DNA of 11,319 bases from JBCDCU01 sp039180865 (GTDB lineage Bacteria; Pseudomonadota; Alphaproteobacteria; Rhizobiales; JACESI01), in contig JBCDCZ010000144.1 of the NCBI GenBank assembly GCA_039180865.1, positions 1-11,319 on the forward strand, in the 5' to 3' direction. Below are positions 1-6,219 of this stretch, one piece after another. Made by a program: the position numbers and the translations under genes. The stretch's first letter is position 1. Each line of letters begins with the position of its first letter. Below the pieces are notes generated by a model, which saw only the letters and a list, made by a program, of their open reading frames with translations, ran no database searches and had not been told where the DNA came from.

Positions 1-872
1 AGGAAAATGCCGAGTGCGAGCTGCCAGGTGTTCGGGAAGTAAAGGTTTGAGAATGAGCGAACGACTTCAAGGATGATTGAGCCGACGAAGACCGCACCAA
101 CGGAATAGAACCCGGATAAAATGCCGACGAAGACAAATTCGCCGGATGTGGTCCAAAACGAATATTCCGGGTCCACATGGCCGATGGCGAGACCTGCGAT
201 CACCCCACCGAGACCGCCGAGTGCCGCCGCGAGCACATAGGCGACGGCGATTGCGTTTCTGACAGAGGCGCCGAGATATTCAATTCGGAGTTCGTTTTCG
301 CGAATGCCGAGAAGGATGAGTCCGCGTTCGCTGTCAAAGAAGACCCTCATGACGGCACAGCTTGCTACAGTGGCCAGACTTGTAAAGATGAACAGCGCCA
401 ATCCGAGCTCGCGGCCTTCAGGGGCGTATCCGAGAAAGGTCGGAGCGGACACGTTCATACCATCCGTTCCACCGATGACGTTGAGTTTCGCAAGCGTGCC
501 GTAGAGGATCATCGACAGCGATAGCGACAGCATTGCGAAGAAAATGCCGCGATAATTGGCAAGGAGAGGGCCGAAGATTGCCCCGACAAGCCCCGCTACC
601 AGAACGCCCATAATCGCAATCACGAAAATATCGGTCATTCCTAAGAGGTTGCTTAGAAAAGCTGCTGTGTAGGCGCCCAGGCAGTAGTAAAGCCCCTGTC
701 CGAAGGAGACGAGGCCAGCGCGCATGAGCCCGATAATGCCGAGCGCCACCATGCCTTTGGCGAAGGAAATGGTGATCAGGAACATGAGCCATGCCGGCAT
801 CAGGAAGCCCGCCACCGACAGAATGGCGAAGGCTGCAAGCGCGATGATCGCGTTCTTCTGAACCGGGCTCAT
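1..872 (-). CDS. livM: LivM-type branched-chain amino acid ABC transporter permease (3' end outside window)
   Basis: Inner-membrane permease, partner of LivH in a HAAT-family importer for branched-chain amino acids or related small amides. About 290 residues are visible, starting MSPVQKNAIIAL, and the frame stays open to position 1, so the C-terminus lies outside. The sequence is a series of hydrophobic helices. It contains the family landmarks FGQGLYYCLGAY near residue 60, NYRGIFFAMLSL near 110, IGGTDGMNV near 140, and the cytoplasmic ATPase-contact loop SERGLILLGIRENELRIEYLG near 190. The ATG at 872 overlaps the livH stop as ATGA and is preceded by AGGAAG inside livH, indicating translational coupling. 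LivF/LivG ATPases are expected beyond the left edge. The family assignment is firm; the substrate is unknown. Confidence 0.93.
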   Translation of the reverse strand, partial: MSPVQKNAIIALAAFAILSVAGFLMPAWLMFLITISFAKGMVALGIIGLMRAGLVSFGQGLYYCLGAYTAAFLSNLLGMTDIFVIAIMGVLVAGLVGAIFGPLLANYRGIFFAMLSLSLSMILYGTLAKLNVIGGTDGMNVSAPTFLGYAPEGRELGLALFIFTSLATVASCAVMRVFFDSERGLILLGIRENELRIEYLGASVRNAIAVAYVLAAALGGLGGVIAGLAIGHVDPEYSFWTTSGEFVFVGILSGFYSVGAVFVGSIILEVVRSFSNLYFPNTWQLALGIF

Positions 873-1771
873 ATCTTCCTCGCCTGAACTTTCTGGAAGA
901 GCCCCTCAGGCCGGAAGACGAGAACGACCGCCATCACGAGATAGATGATGAAGAGTTCTGCCTCGGGCAAAAGGTGGACTGAGAAGGCCCGGGCGATCCC
1001 GACAAAAACGGCGCCGATTGCCGCCCCTTCAATCGAGCCAAGCCCCCCGATGATGACGACAGCGAAGGCGACGATGATTACATTGACCCCGATCCCGGGC
1101 GACACCGAAATCATGGGCGCGGTCAGCGCGCCGCCAAGGGCCGCGAGAAAAACACCGATTGTAAATGAGATAATGAAGACCCGATTGACGTCGATCCCCA
1201 TCGTCTGGCTCATCTCCCGGTCATGGATCACGGCGAGGATCACCTTGCCCTGCTTGGTTCTGTTAAGCGCATACCAGACGGCGAAGCCTGTGACGGCAGA
1301 GACTCCAATCACAAGGAAATCATAAGTGACATAAAAGAGCGGGCCAATTTCGACATTGCCGAGAAGACCATAGGGTTCCGAGGCAAAGAGGGGGGTCACG
1401 CCCCAGATCAGCTTGATGACATCTTCAAGGATGAGAAAGACACCGTAGGTCACTAGAACCAGGATCACGTGGTCGCGGCCATAGAAGTGCCTCAGGAGGC
1501 CGCGCTCAAGCAATGGGCCAATCACAATGGCAACCGCGATCGCAGCAAACACCATCACCGCATAGCTCCCGAACGGGAAGTTCTCGCCGCCAAAGGCGAA
1601 ATAAGCGCCGACCGCGCTCGCGGTCGCATAGGCGCCAACGGCATAAAGACTGCCATGCGCCAGATTCAAAATATTGAGGACGCCGAAGACAAGAGTGAGT
1701 CCGACGGAGACGATGAACAGCCACGCACCGTAGATGAGGCCGTCCACCAGAATGACACCTAAGAGCTCCAT
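869..1771 (-). CDS. livH: LivH-type branched-chain amino acid ABC transporter permease
   Basis: Second inner-membrane permease of the HAAT importer, 300 residues, close to the usual LivH length. It begins MELLGVILVDGLIYGAWLF and carries the LivH hallmarks VFGVLNILNLAHGSLYAVGAY (residues about 29-49) and TKQGKVILAVIHDREMSQTMGID (about 172-194), the latter being the loop that docks on the ATPase. The C-terminal VFRPEGLF is also typical. The ATG at 1771 follows AGGAAAG with about 8 nt spacing. It lies 79 nt downstream of the binding-protein stop, with a stem-loop between, and overlaps livM by 4 nt. These features place it in one transcription unit with its neighbours. Confidence 0.95.
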   Translation of the reverse strand: MELLGVILVDGLIYGAWLFIVSVGLTLVFGVLNILNLAHGSLYAVGAYATASAVGAYFAFGGENFPFGSYAVMVFAAIAVAIVIGPLLERGLLRHFYGRDHVILVLVTYGVFLILEDVIKLIWGVTPLFASEPYGLLGNVEIGPLFYVTYDFLVIGVSAVTGFAVWYALNRTKQGKVILAVIHDREMSQTMGIDVNRVFIISFTIGVFLAALGGALTAPMISVSPGIGVNVIIVAFAVVIIGGLGSIEGAAIGAVFVGIARAFSVHLLPEAELFIIYLVMAVVLVFRPEGLFQKVQARKI

Positions 1772-1805
1772 TCCGGGACTTTCCTGAACATTTTAAGGAA
1801 GGGTC

Positions 1806-1826
1806 CGCCCGGAGGATGTCCGGGCG
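1806..1826 (-). promoter_or_regulatory. Intercistronic stem-loop between binding protein and livH
   Basis: Perfect 8-bp inverted repeat, CGCCCGGA and TCCGGGCG, with a 5-nt loop, in the 79-nt gap between the binding-protein stop and the livH start. On the minus strand it is followed by GACCCTTCCTT, a poor U-tract. It therefore reads better as an mRNA 3'-end stabiliser or leaky terminator than as a full stop. Such elements usually let the binding protein be made in excess over its permeases; that role is inferred here. Confidence 0.6.
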
Positions 1827-1850
1827 AACGGCATTTCGCGACGCACGTGC

Positions 1851-3164
1851 CTAGTTACACTGGGCGCCTGGGAAGCCCTGCTTGATCCAGTCGATGGATT
1901 TCACACCATCCGGCGGGTTCACGCATTCAGCGTCATAATATTCGAGGTCGATCAAAGTCATCTTGCCCGCCGCATCGTCCCACTTCGTCGTTCCGATTGC
2001 GTTCGGCTGGATTGCCTGATGACCGCCAGCGAGCTTCATCTGGATCTTGCCTGAGGGCGCCACCCACTCGAGGCCCTTCATGGCTGCGGCAAGCTCTTCA
2101 TCGGTCGGCTTTTTGCCGCCATTATCAGCCATTGCTTTTTCAACCGCAGTCTTGAGGCCCAGAATTGCTTGCCACATCCGGAAAGGTGCCTGGACCGGGA
2201 ATGTGCCGTAACGCTTTTCGTACTCTGTCCAGAGCGTCGTGGTGAGTTCATCTCCGCGCGGTTGGGCCGCCAGCCCGTTCACACCACGCGCACCAATGAT
2301 AACACCATCCGGCATTTTCTGGCCAAGTTGCGGGATCACATGATCGCCTGCTGCCAGGGCGACCTGGCTACGGCTGAAGAGGCCCCGTGGCCCGGCTTGA
2401 AGGACAAAGGCCTGAAGGTCACCGCCCCAGAAGCTGGAATGGACAACATCTGCTTTTTCGCGGATCAGGGCCGAAATTTCAGTGCCGTACTGACCGGCAA
2501 AGATTTTCGGGAAGAGCGCTGTCTTCGCTTCAGAACCTGGATTGAGGTTGGAGACGGATGTCTTGAAGTCTGCCCAGGAATCCTGACCCCATGCATAATC
2601 CTGATTGATACCTGCAATCGTATCCATCTTGATGTTGCGGGTCTTCATATACTTCGCAAGCGAGATGTTATCCATCGCCGCATGAGACGCGGTACGGAAG
2701 ACATATTTATAGCTTCCTTCCTCAAAAACACGCGGTGTGCCGCAGTCATAAAGGATAGTGAAGGCTTTCAATTCATCGGCAACCGGTGGGATCGCAAGGC
2801 AGTCCCCTGAGCTCACATATCCAAGCACCGTATCGACATTCTCGCGTTGAACGAGGTTGCGGAATTCCTGGACCTGTTTGGTGGCACCGCCCGCCTCGTC
2901 AACGACGACGGCTTCGATTTGAAGGCCGCCAAAACCCGGCTTGTCATAAGGGGCTGGCAGAAGTCCCCCCTGATTGATCATTTCAATCAGCATCTTCCCG
3001 CCATTCCAGGCCGGAACACCGAAGCTTTCGGCAGCGCCACCGGATAAGAAGGTGACGACGCCCACTTTGAACGTGTCGTCGGCAGCTTTCACCGCTGACA
3101 TCCCGCCTATGAGCGCCAAGGCTGACGATCCGGCGACGAGCACCGCTTTCAAGAACTGTTTCAT
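1851..3164 (-). CDS. Periplasmic substrate-binding protein of HAAT-type ABC importer (LivK-like)
   Basis: Type I periplasmic binding protein (Peripla_BP_6 fold), 437 residues, that would capture the substrate and deliver it to LivH/LivM. The N-terminus MKQFLKAVLVAGSSALALIG followed by GMSAVKA is a clear Sec signal peptide, with cleavage likely after residue 27 (VKA/ADD). Mature features include FKVGVVTFLSGGAAESFG at the start, then VLGYVSSGDCLAIPPVADE, the hinge-side VFRTASHAAMDN, and AINQ-like GINQDYAWGQD, all typical of this family. The ATG at 3164 is chosen because it is preceded by GGGAGGAG at 3176-3169 and begins the signal peptide. The frame stays open for 57 more codons upstream, but these carry no signal-like sequence. 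The stop is TAG. The ligand cannot be deduced; amino acids, amides or urea are all possible for this family. Confidence 0.92.
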   Translation of the reverse strand: MKQFLKAVLVAGSSALALIGGMSAVKAADDTFKVGVVTFLSGGAAESFGVPAWNGGKMLIEMINQGGLLPAPYDKPGFGGLQIEAVVVDEAGGATKQVQEFRNLVQRENVDTVLGYVSSGDCLAIPPVADELKAFTILYDCGTPRVFEEGSYKYVFRTASHAAMDNISLAKYMKTRNIKMDTIAGINQDYAWGQDSWADFKTSVSNLNPGSEAKTALFPKIFAGQYGTEISALIREKADVVHSSFWGGDLQAFVLQAGPRGLFSRSQVALAAGDHVIPQLGQKMPDGVIIGARGVNGLAAQPRGDELTTTLWTEYEKRYGTFPVQAPFRMWQAILGLKTAVEKAMADNGGKKPTDEELAAAMKGLEWVAPSGKIQMKLAGGHQAIQPNAIGTTKWDDAAGKMTLIDLEYYDAECVNPPDGVKSIDWIKQGFPGAQCN

Positions 3165-3405
3165 TCCACTCCTCCCGAAGATTGAACGTTCTATTATCTC
3201 AAGTCTGTATGCAGCATCCTTGCGAATGCCGACGTATTTTGTCCTTTCCGATTGCAGAAGCCTTTGGCTAACGATACTGAAAACATATCCGGCAACCCTC
3301 CCAGTTTGCCGGTCGCATGCCCATAGTCCTCTCATTCGTCAGGGCAAAGTTCAGTCTAAACCGGCTTTTCGGATAAGATCAATCACTTCGTAAAAAGGGC
3401 GGTGT

Positions 3406-3456
3406 GGTCATCAATTTTGACCGTTTGCTTTCCGGGAAATAGATTATTTCTAGAAA
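3406..3456 (+). promoter_or_regulatory. Putative sigma-70-type promoter with overlapping operator-like dyads
   Basis: TTGACC at 3417-3422, a 17-nt spacer and TAGATT at 3440-3445 form a good housekeeping-type promoter reading toward the PhyH gene, with a start expected near 3452. Three dyads are interleaved with it. GGTCA-N7-TGACC (3406-3422) covers the -35. TTTCC-G-GGAAA (3429-3439) lies in the spacer. TTTCTAGAAA (3447-3456) lies at the start site. The arrangement suggests repressor or activator binding, but no regulator gene is in the window and the dyads do not match an operator I can name with confidence. Confidence 0.45.
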
Positions 3457-3580
3457 ACTCTGAGGTGAGATCGCTGAATTGCTTTCGGGATACATAAATT
3501 CCTGAGAAGACTGTTGGAGGCAATGGCGCTTTCGACGTCTGCAAGCGGAAAATCACACAGTCACAATTGATGTCCTATCT

Positions 3581-3620
3581 GCGAAGATCGGGCGGATAAT
3601 TGTTTCCGCCTGCATCTTGC
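3581..3620 (+). promoter_or_regulatory. Long hairpin in the leader upstream of the PhyH gene
   Basis: Two-part stem: GGCGGA at 3591-3596 pairs with TCCGCC at 3605-3610 around an 8-nt loop. After a small internal loop, AAGAT at 3584-3588 pairs with ATCTT at 3614-3618, closed by GC/GC. It lies about 130 nt downstream of the putative start at 3452 and 131 nt before the PhyH ATG. It could be a leader RNA structure or partial terminator; the sequence after it (TCTCGTTTAAAAA) is only weakly U-rich. Confidence 0.4.
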
Positions 3621-3751
3621 TCTCGTTTAAAAATACGTCGAAGCTGAAAGATTTACGTCCGGGACTTATCCAAGCAATGAGCGTGTCGCTTTTTGAATTG
3701 TGAAACACTGCTTTTGCCGCAATGCTTCTGGTGGAAATGCAGGAGGAGCGG

Positions 3752-4558
3752 ATGAGCGTAGATCCAAGAGTGAAGGGCTGGGCGGAGACCTATCAGCGCG
3801 ATGGCTATGTCGGCGGCGTGCCGATCCTCACCAAAGCCGAAGCGGCGAAACACAGAGCAACAATGGAATGGGCGGAAGGGAAACTCGACGCGTCACTCCA
3901 TTACAGGTCCAAGATCCATACGATCCTGACATCACCTTTTGAGCTCGCGACGCATCCGTTGATACTCGATCTCGTTGAAGCGCTCATCGGTTCCGATATT
4001 CTGCTCTACAACGTCACCTACATTATCAAGGAACCGGGCTCCACATCGCATGTGAGCTGGCACCAGGACCTCACTTATTGGGGTCTTAGCCACGACGATC
4101 AGGTCTCCGCCTGGCTCGCATTGTCGCCTGCCAACGAAGAAAGCGGATGTATGCGCATGCTTGCCGGAAGTCACACGAACGGGATGGTGAGGCACGAAAT
4201 CACGGAAGACGACAACAATGTTCTCTTGCAGGGGCAGACGGTGAGAGGGATTGATGAAAGCCATGCGAAGCTCTGCCCATTGCGGCCTGGGGAAGCGAGC
4301 TTTCACCATGGCTGGACGCTACATGCGTCGATGCCGAATTTCAGTCAGGACCGCCGCATTGGTTTGAACATCCAATATCTCGCCGCCCATGTCCGCCAGA
4401 CGAAACATGACCTCGACACGGCTATGCTCGTGCGCGGGACGGATAGCTATCATCATTTCGGCACCGATGTTCCGGCTGTGACCGATCTGGAGCCTGCTTC
4501 GCTAATGCGTCAGGCAGAGCTTGAAAGCCTCCATGTGGAAACGGCGGGTACTGCGTGA
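3752..4558 (+). CDS. Phytanoyl-CoA dioxygenase (PhyH) family Fe(II)/2-oxoglutarate oxygenase
   Basis: Cytoplasmic non-haem iron oxygenase, 268 residues, a normal length for bacterial PhyH-family proteins. The iron ligands are visible as H104-Q-D106 (VSWHQDLTYWGL) and the distal H191 (HHGWTLHASMPN). R201/R202 in the following QDRRIGLNIQY is in the position expected to bind the 2-oxoglutarate carboxylate, 10-11 residues after the distal His. The start at 3752 is chosen because AGGAGGAG sits just upstream; in-frame ATGs at 3722 and 3737 lack such a site. The substrate is not predictable, since the family covers hydroxylation of many small molecules and lipids. Divergence from the liv importer suggests, but does not prove, that it acts on an imported compound. 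Its last 22 nt recur at 7179-7200. Confidence 0.9.
   Translation: MSVDPRVKGWAETYQRDGYVGGVPILTKAEAAKHRATMEWAEGKLDASLHYRSKIHTILTSPFELATHPLILDLVEALIGSDILLYNVTYIIKEPGSTSHVSWHQDLTYWGLSHDDQVSAWLALSPANEESGCMRMLAGSHTNGMVRHEITEDDNNVLLQGQTVRGIDESHAKLCPLRPGEASFHHGWTLHASMPNFSQDRRIGLNIQYLAAHVRQTKHDLDTAMLVRGTDSYHHFGTDVPAVTDLEPASLMRQAELESLHVETAGTA
4537..4558 (+). repeat. Left copy of 22-bp direct repeat (3' end of PhyH gene)
   Basis: GGAAACGGCGGGTAC followed by TGCGTGA, spanning the last codons and the TGA of the PhyH gene. It matches 7179-7200 with one mismatch (position 4552). The preceding sequence is also similar (CCTCCATGT here, CCTCATGA there). The two copies bracket the Sel1/unknown/siderophore-protein block. 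Confidence 0.75.
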
Positions 4559-4691
4559 AGAAAGCGTTCCCAAGATAGCGCCATCTTGTTGATGACCGAA
4601 AGCTAGTGCGAGATCTTCTCGAACAGGTTCTAGAACTTCTGTGGTTTGGGTCCGCCATCGCTTGGGCTCGACAACAATCCCGCCCTTTCGC
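4559..4691. other. Convergent intergenic region with several short hairpins
   Basis: 133 nt between the ends of the converging PhyH and Sel1 genes. It contains CAAGAT-N6-ATCTTG (4571-4588), CGAGA-TCT-TCTCG (4609-4621) and the palindrome GTTCTAGAAC (4627-4636). None is followed by a strong T-run on either strand, so a bidirectional terminator is plausible by position but not well supported by sequence. Confidence 0.35.
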
Positions 4692-5363
4692 TTAACCGCA
4701 TTGGGTGTCGCTGATCCGTTCCATGATCATTTTCACGTTCTGGCTGTTTTCAAGTCCGATATCGAGCGCAATCGTAAACCATTCATGGGCGAGACAAAGA
4801 TCAGCTTCAACCCCGTTGAAACCATCCTGATGGAGCATTCCAAGAAGAATGGCCGATTGCAGATGCTTTTTTGCTGCTGCCCGGCCGAGCCATGCAATTC
4901 CAGATTCCACATCCTGTTTTGCGGCCGCCCGGTGCAAAATAAATGTTCCAAGCCGAAACTGCGCCTCGGCTTGCCCGAGCGATGCGGCTCTAAGGAGATG
5001 CATTTCGGCACGCTCTACATCTCTCTCGATTACCTTGCCTTCCCAATATAACTCGCCAAGCAGAAAGGCTGCATTGGGATTGCTGTTTCCGGATGCGATT
5101 TCAAGCAGTCCAACGCCGATGTCCGGATTGAGGGGCTTGCAGATTCCATAGAGGTAAAAGGCGCCGAGGTGGAATTGGGCCGCCGCATCTCCGTCATGGG
5201 CTTTTTCTTCCATAAATGACGTGACGCTTTCCGAGCAGTGTTTTGCAACAGCGTCGAAATCAGTGCCGGATGCGGCGCGAGGATCAGGTGTTGCAAAGCC
5301 TGTCGCCAACTGGAAGGTCATGAAAACTAGAAGGAATTTCAATCGCATTTTCGCCTGTTTCAT
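4692..5363 (-). CDS. Exported Sel1-repeat (tetratricopeptide-like) protein
   Basis: 223-residue protein with a signal peptide (MKQAKMRLKFLLVFMTFQLA, cleavage plausible around residue 24) followed by about four Sel1-like helical repeats at residues about 58-93, 94-130, 131-166 and 167-203. The repeats carry the A..LG..Y pattern (AQFHLGAFYLYG, AAFLLGELYWEG, AQFRLGTFI, AILLGMLHQDG). Such proteins act as periplasmic or envelope scaffolds in protein-protein contacts; the partner is unknown. The start at 5363 is preferred because a -10 element (TATAAT at 5416-5411) puts transcription initiation near 5404, leaving about 40 nt of leader. An in-frame ATG at 5405 would be essentially leaderless and would precede the signal peptide with 14 extra residues. 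The ribosome-binding site is weak (GGCGGC). It is divergent from the iron-related pair and shares its control region. Confidence 0.8.
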   Translation of the reverse strand: MKQAKMRLKFLLVFMTFQLATGFATPDPRAASGTDFDAVAKHCSESVTSFMEEKAHDGDAAAQFHLGAFYLYGICKPLNPDIGVGLLEIASGNSNPNAAFLLGELYWEGKVIERDVERAEMHLLRAASLGQAEAQFRLGTFILHRAAAKQDVESGIAWLGRAAAKKHLQSAILLGMLHQDGFNGVEADLCLAHEWFTIALDIGLENSQNVKMIMERISDTQCG

Positions 5364-5410
5364 TGTTTTGCCGCCATGAAAAATAGTCTTGACCAGCTTT
5401 ACCATAATCA

Positions 5411-5460
5411 ATTATAAAACTTGAGTAAATAACTCAACTTTAAGCAGGGTCACGTATAGT
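5411..5460. promoter_or_regulatory. Divergent promoter with TGA-N9-TCA iron-operator-like dyad
   Basis: A 25-bp dyad at 5417-5441 has arms AAACTTGAGT and ACTCAACTTT, 10 bp with a single mismatch, around AAATA. Its core at 5422-5436 is TGA-N9-TCA, the consensus reported for the RirA iron-responsive operator of Rhizobiales and the related iron-Rhodo box. On the minus strand TTGAGT (5437-5432) and TATAAT (5416-5411), 15 nt apart, form a promoter for the Sel1 gene. On the plus strand TATAGT at 5455-5460 is a possible -10 for the siderophore-protein unit, with no good -35. The dyad overlies the -35 zone of both. Iron repression of both units is inferred. Confidence 0.6.
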
Positions 5461-5496
5461 GCCTTCCGCTCAACTGAAAAAAGCCGGTAGACGACA

Positions 5497-6219
5497 ATGG
5501 CTTTATCGGTGTGGTTGCAGGGGCGGATCGTGATGAGCGGAATGTCGGTCATGAACTTTGAAATGCGAACCGAACAGCCGGGCGCCTCGGTCTCCAACGG
5601 TATTGCAACTCTTGCCCTGGTAACGGTGCTTGCTGCTCAATTCTCAGTTTTCTGGGCGTTCCTGATAAGTCCGTTGTTTGCGGAAGAGGTAAGGGCCGAT
5701 CTCGAAGTCATCGTAGATCGCCAACCGGGATCGATTGAGTTGTATGTCAGCCTTCCGGCAGACAAATTAGATGACGTTTTCGATGTGACGGACGACTTTT
5801 TGGCAGGCAGGAATGGAACAGTCGACTTCGCAAGCCTGCGTAACGGGACGTTCGACAAAGCCGATCACCTGATTGCAAAAGTCACGACAGCTCAAAAGGA
5901 GCTGCCTATCGTGTTTGAAGGCATGTCCATGATGGTGCACCTCAAGGACAGTAAGGTCGCATTCAGCGATAGTTTTGACGGGGCTCTGGCGATCAGCGTT
6001 TGCGCAGTTGACTCGCCTGAAGCACCGCCTGCCGTGTCGGACCTTCATGCCTATGCGGGCTTCATTGCGTTTCCCGAAGATGAAAGTGCAACGGTGACGC
6101 TTGAGTTGCCTGCTACGTCCGCTCCGGGTTTCGTCGTGAAAGTGAAATCATTTGAAGAGGGGCGCCCTCTTGGTGAAGTGATCCGCCTCCTCGATACAGA
6201 TAGAATTCTTGCGTTGTGA
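5497..6219 (+). CDS. Exported or membrane-anchored protein of unknown function, first gene of siderophore-protein unit
   Basis: Up to 240 residues; I do not recognise the family. One hydrophobic segment (GIATLALVTVLAAQFSVFWAF then LISPLF, residues about 35-60) is followed by AEEVRADLEV, so it is either a signal peptide or an N-terminal anchor. The rest is acidic and rich in beta-prone stretches (SIELYVSLP, PIVFEGMSMMVHL, SATVTLELPATSAPGFVVKV), suggesting a periplasmic beta-sandwich-like domain. It has a single cysteine (ISVCAVDSP). The start is uncertain: ATG 5497 has no clear ribosome-binding site, ATG 5533 follows CAGGGG with about 9 nt spacing, and ATG 5563 would give a conventional signal peptide. 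Its stop overlaps the GTG of the next gene as GTGA, so both are probably co-translated. A role in iron handling is an inference from that link only. Confidence 0.72.
   Translation: MALSVWLQGRIVMSGMSVMNFEMRTEQPGASVSNGIATLALVTVLAAQFSVFWAFLISPLFAEEVRADLEVIVDRQPGSIELYVSLPADKLDDVFDVTDDFLAGRNGTVDFASLRNGTFDKADHLIAKVTTAQKELPIVFEGMSMMVHLKDSKVAFSDSFDGALAISVCAVDSPEAPPAVSDLHAYAGFIAFPEDESATVTLELPATSAPGFVVKVKSFEEGRPLGEVIRLLDTDRILAL

Larger units (their letters stand above)
3165..3751. other. 587-bp divergent intergenic region
   Basis: Region between the liv binding-protein gene and the PhyH gene. It contains the plus-strand promoter with dyads and the hairpin listed separately. It also contains an 8-bp palindrome GAACGTTC at 3184-3191 in the liv leader, and a possible 15-codon reading frame at 3523-3570 preceded by GGAGG with very short spacing. 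On the minus strand I see GATAAT at 3199-3194 as a possible liv -10, but no convincing -35 at the right distance. No conserved protein-coding sequence is visible here. Confidence 0.5.

Noticed and set aside
3165..3335. In-frame 57-codon extension of the binding protein to an upstream start at 3335
   Set aside because: It would bury the signal peptide. The ATG at 3164 has a strong GGAGGAG site and begins a textbook Sec signal.
3448..4635. TTCTAGAA present at 3448-3455 and 4628-4635, flanking the PhyH gene
   Set aside because: Eight bases only. Although CTAG is uncommon in many bacteria, two copies are not enough to claim a repeat pair or shared operator.
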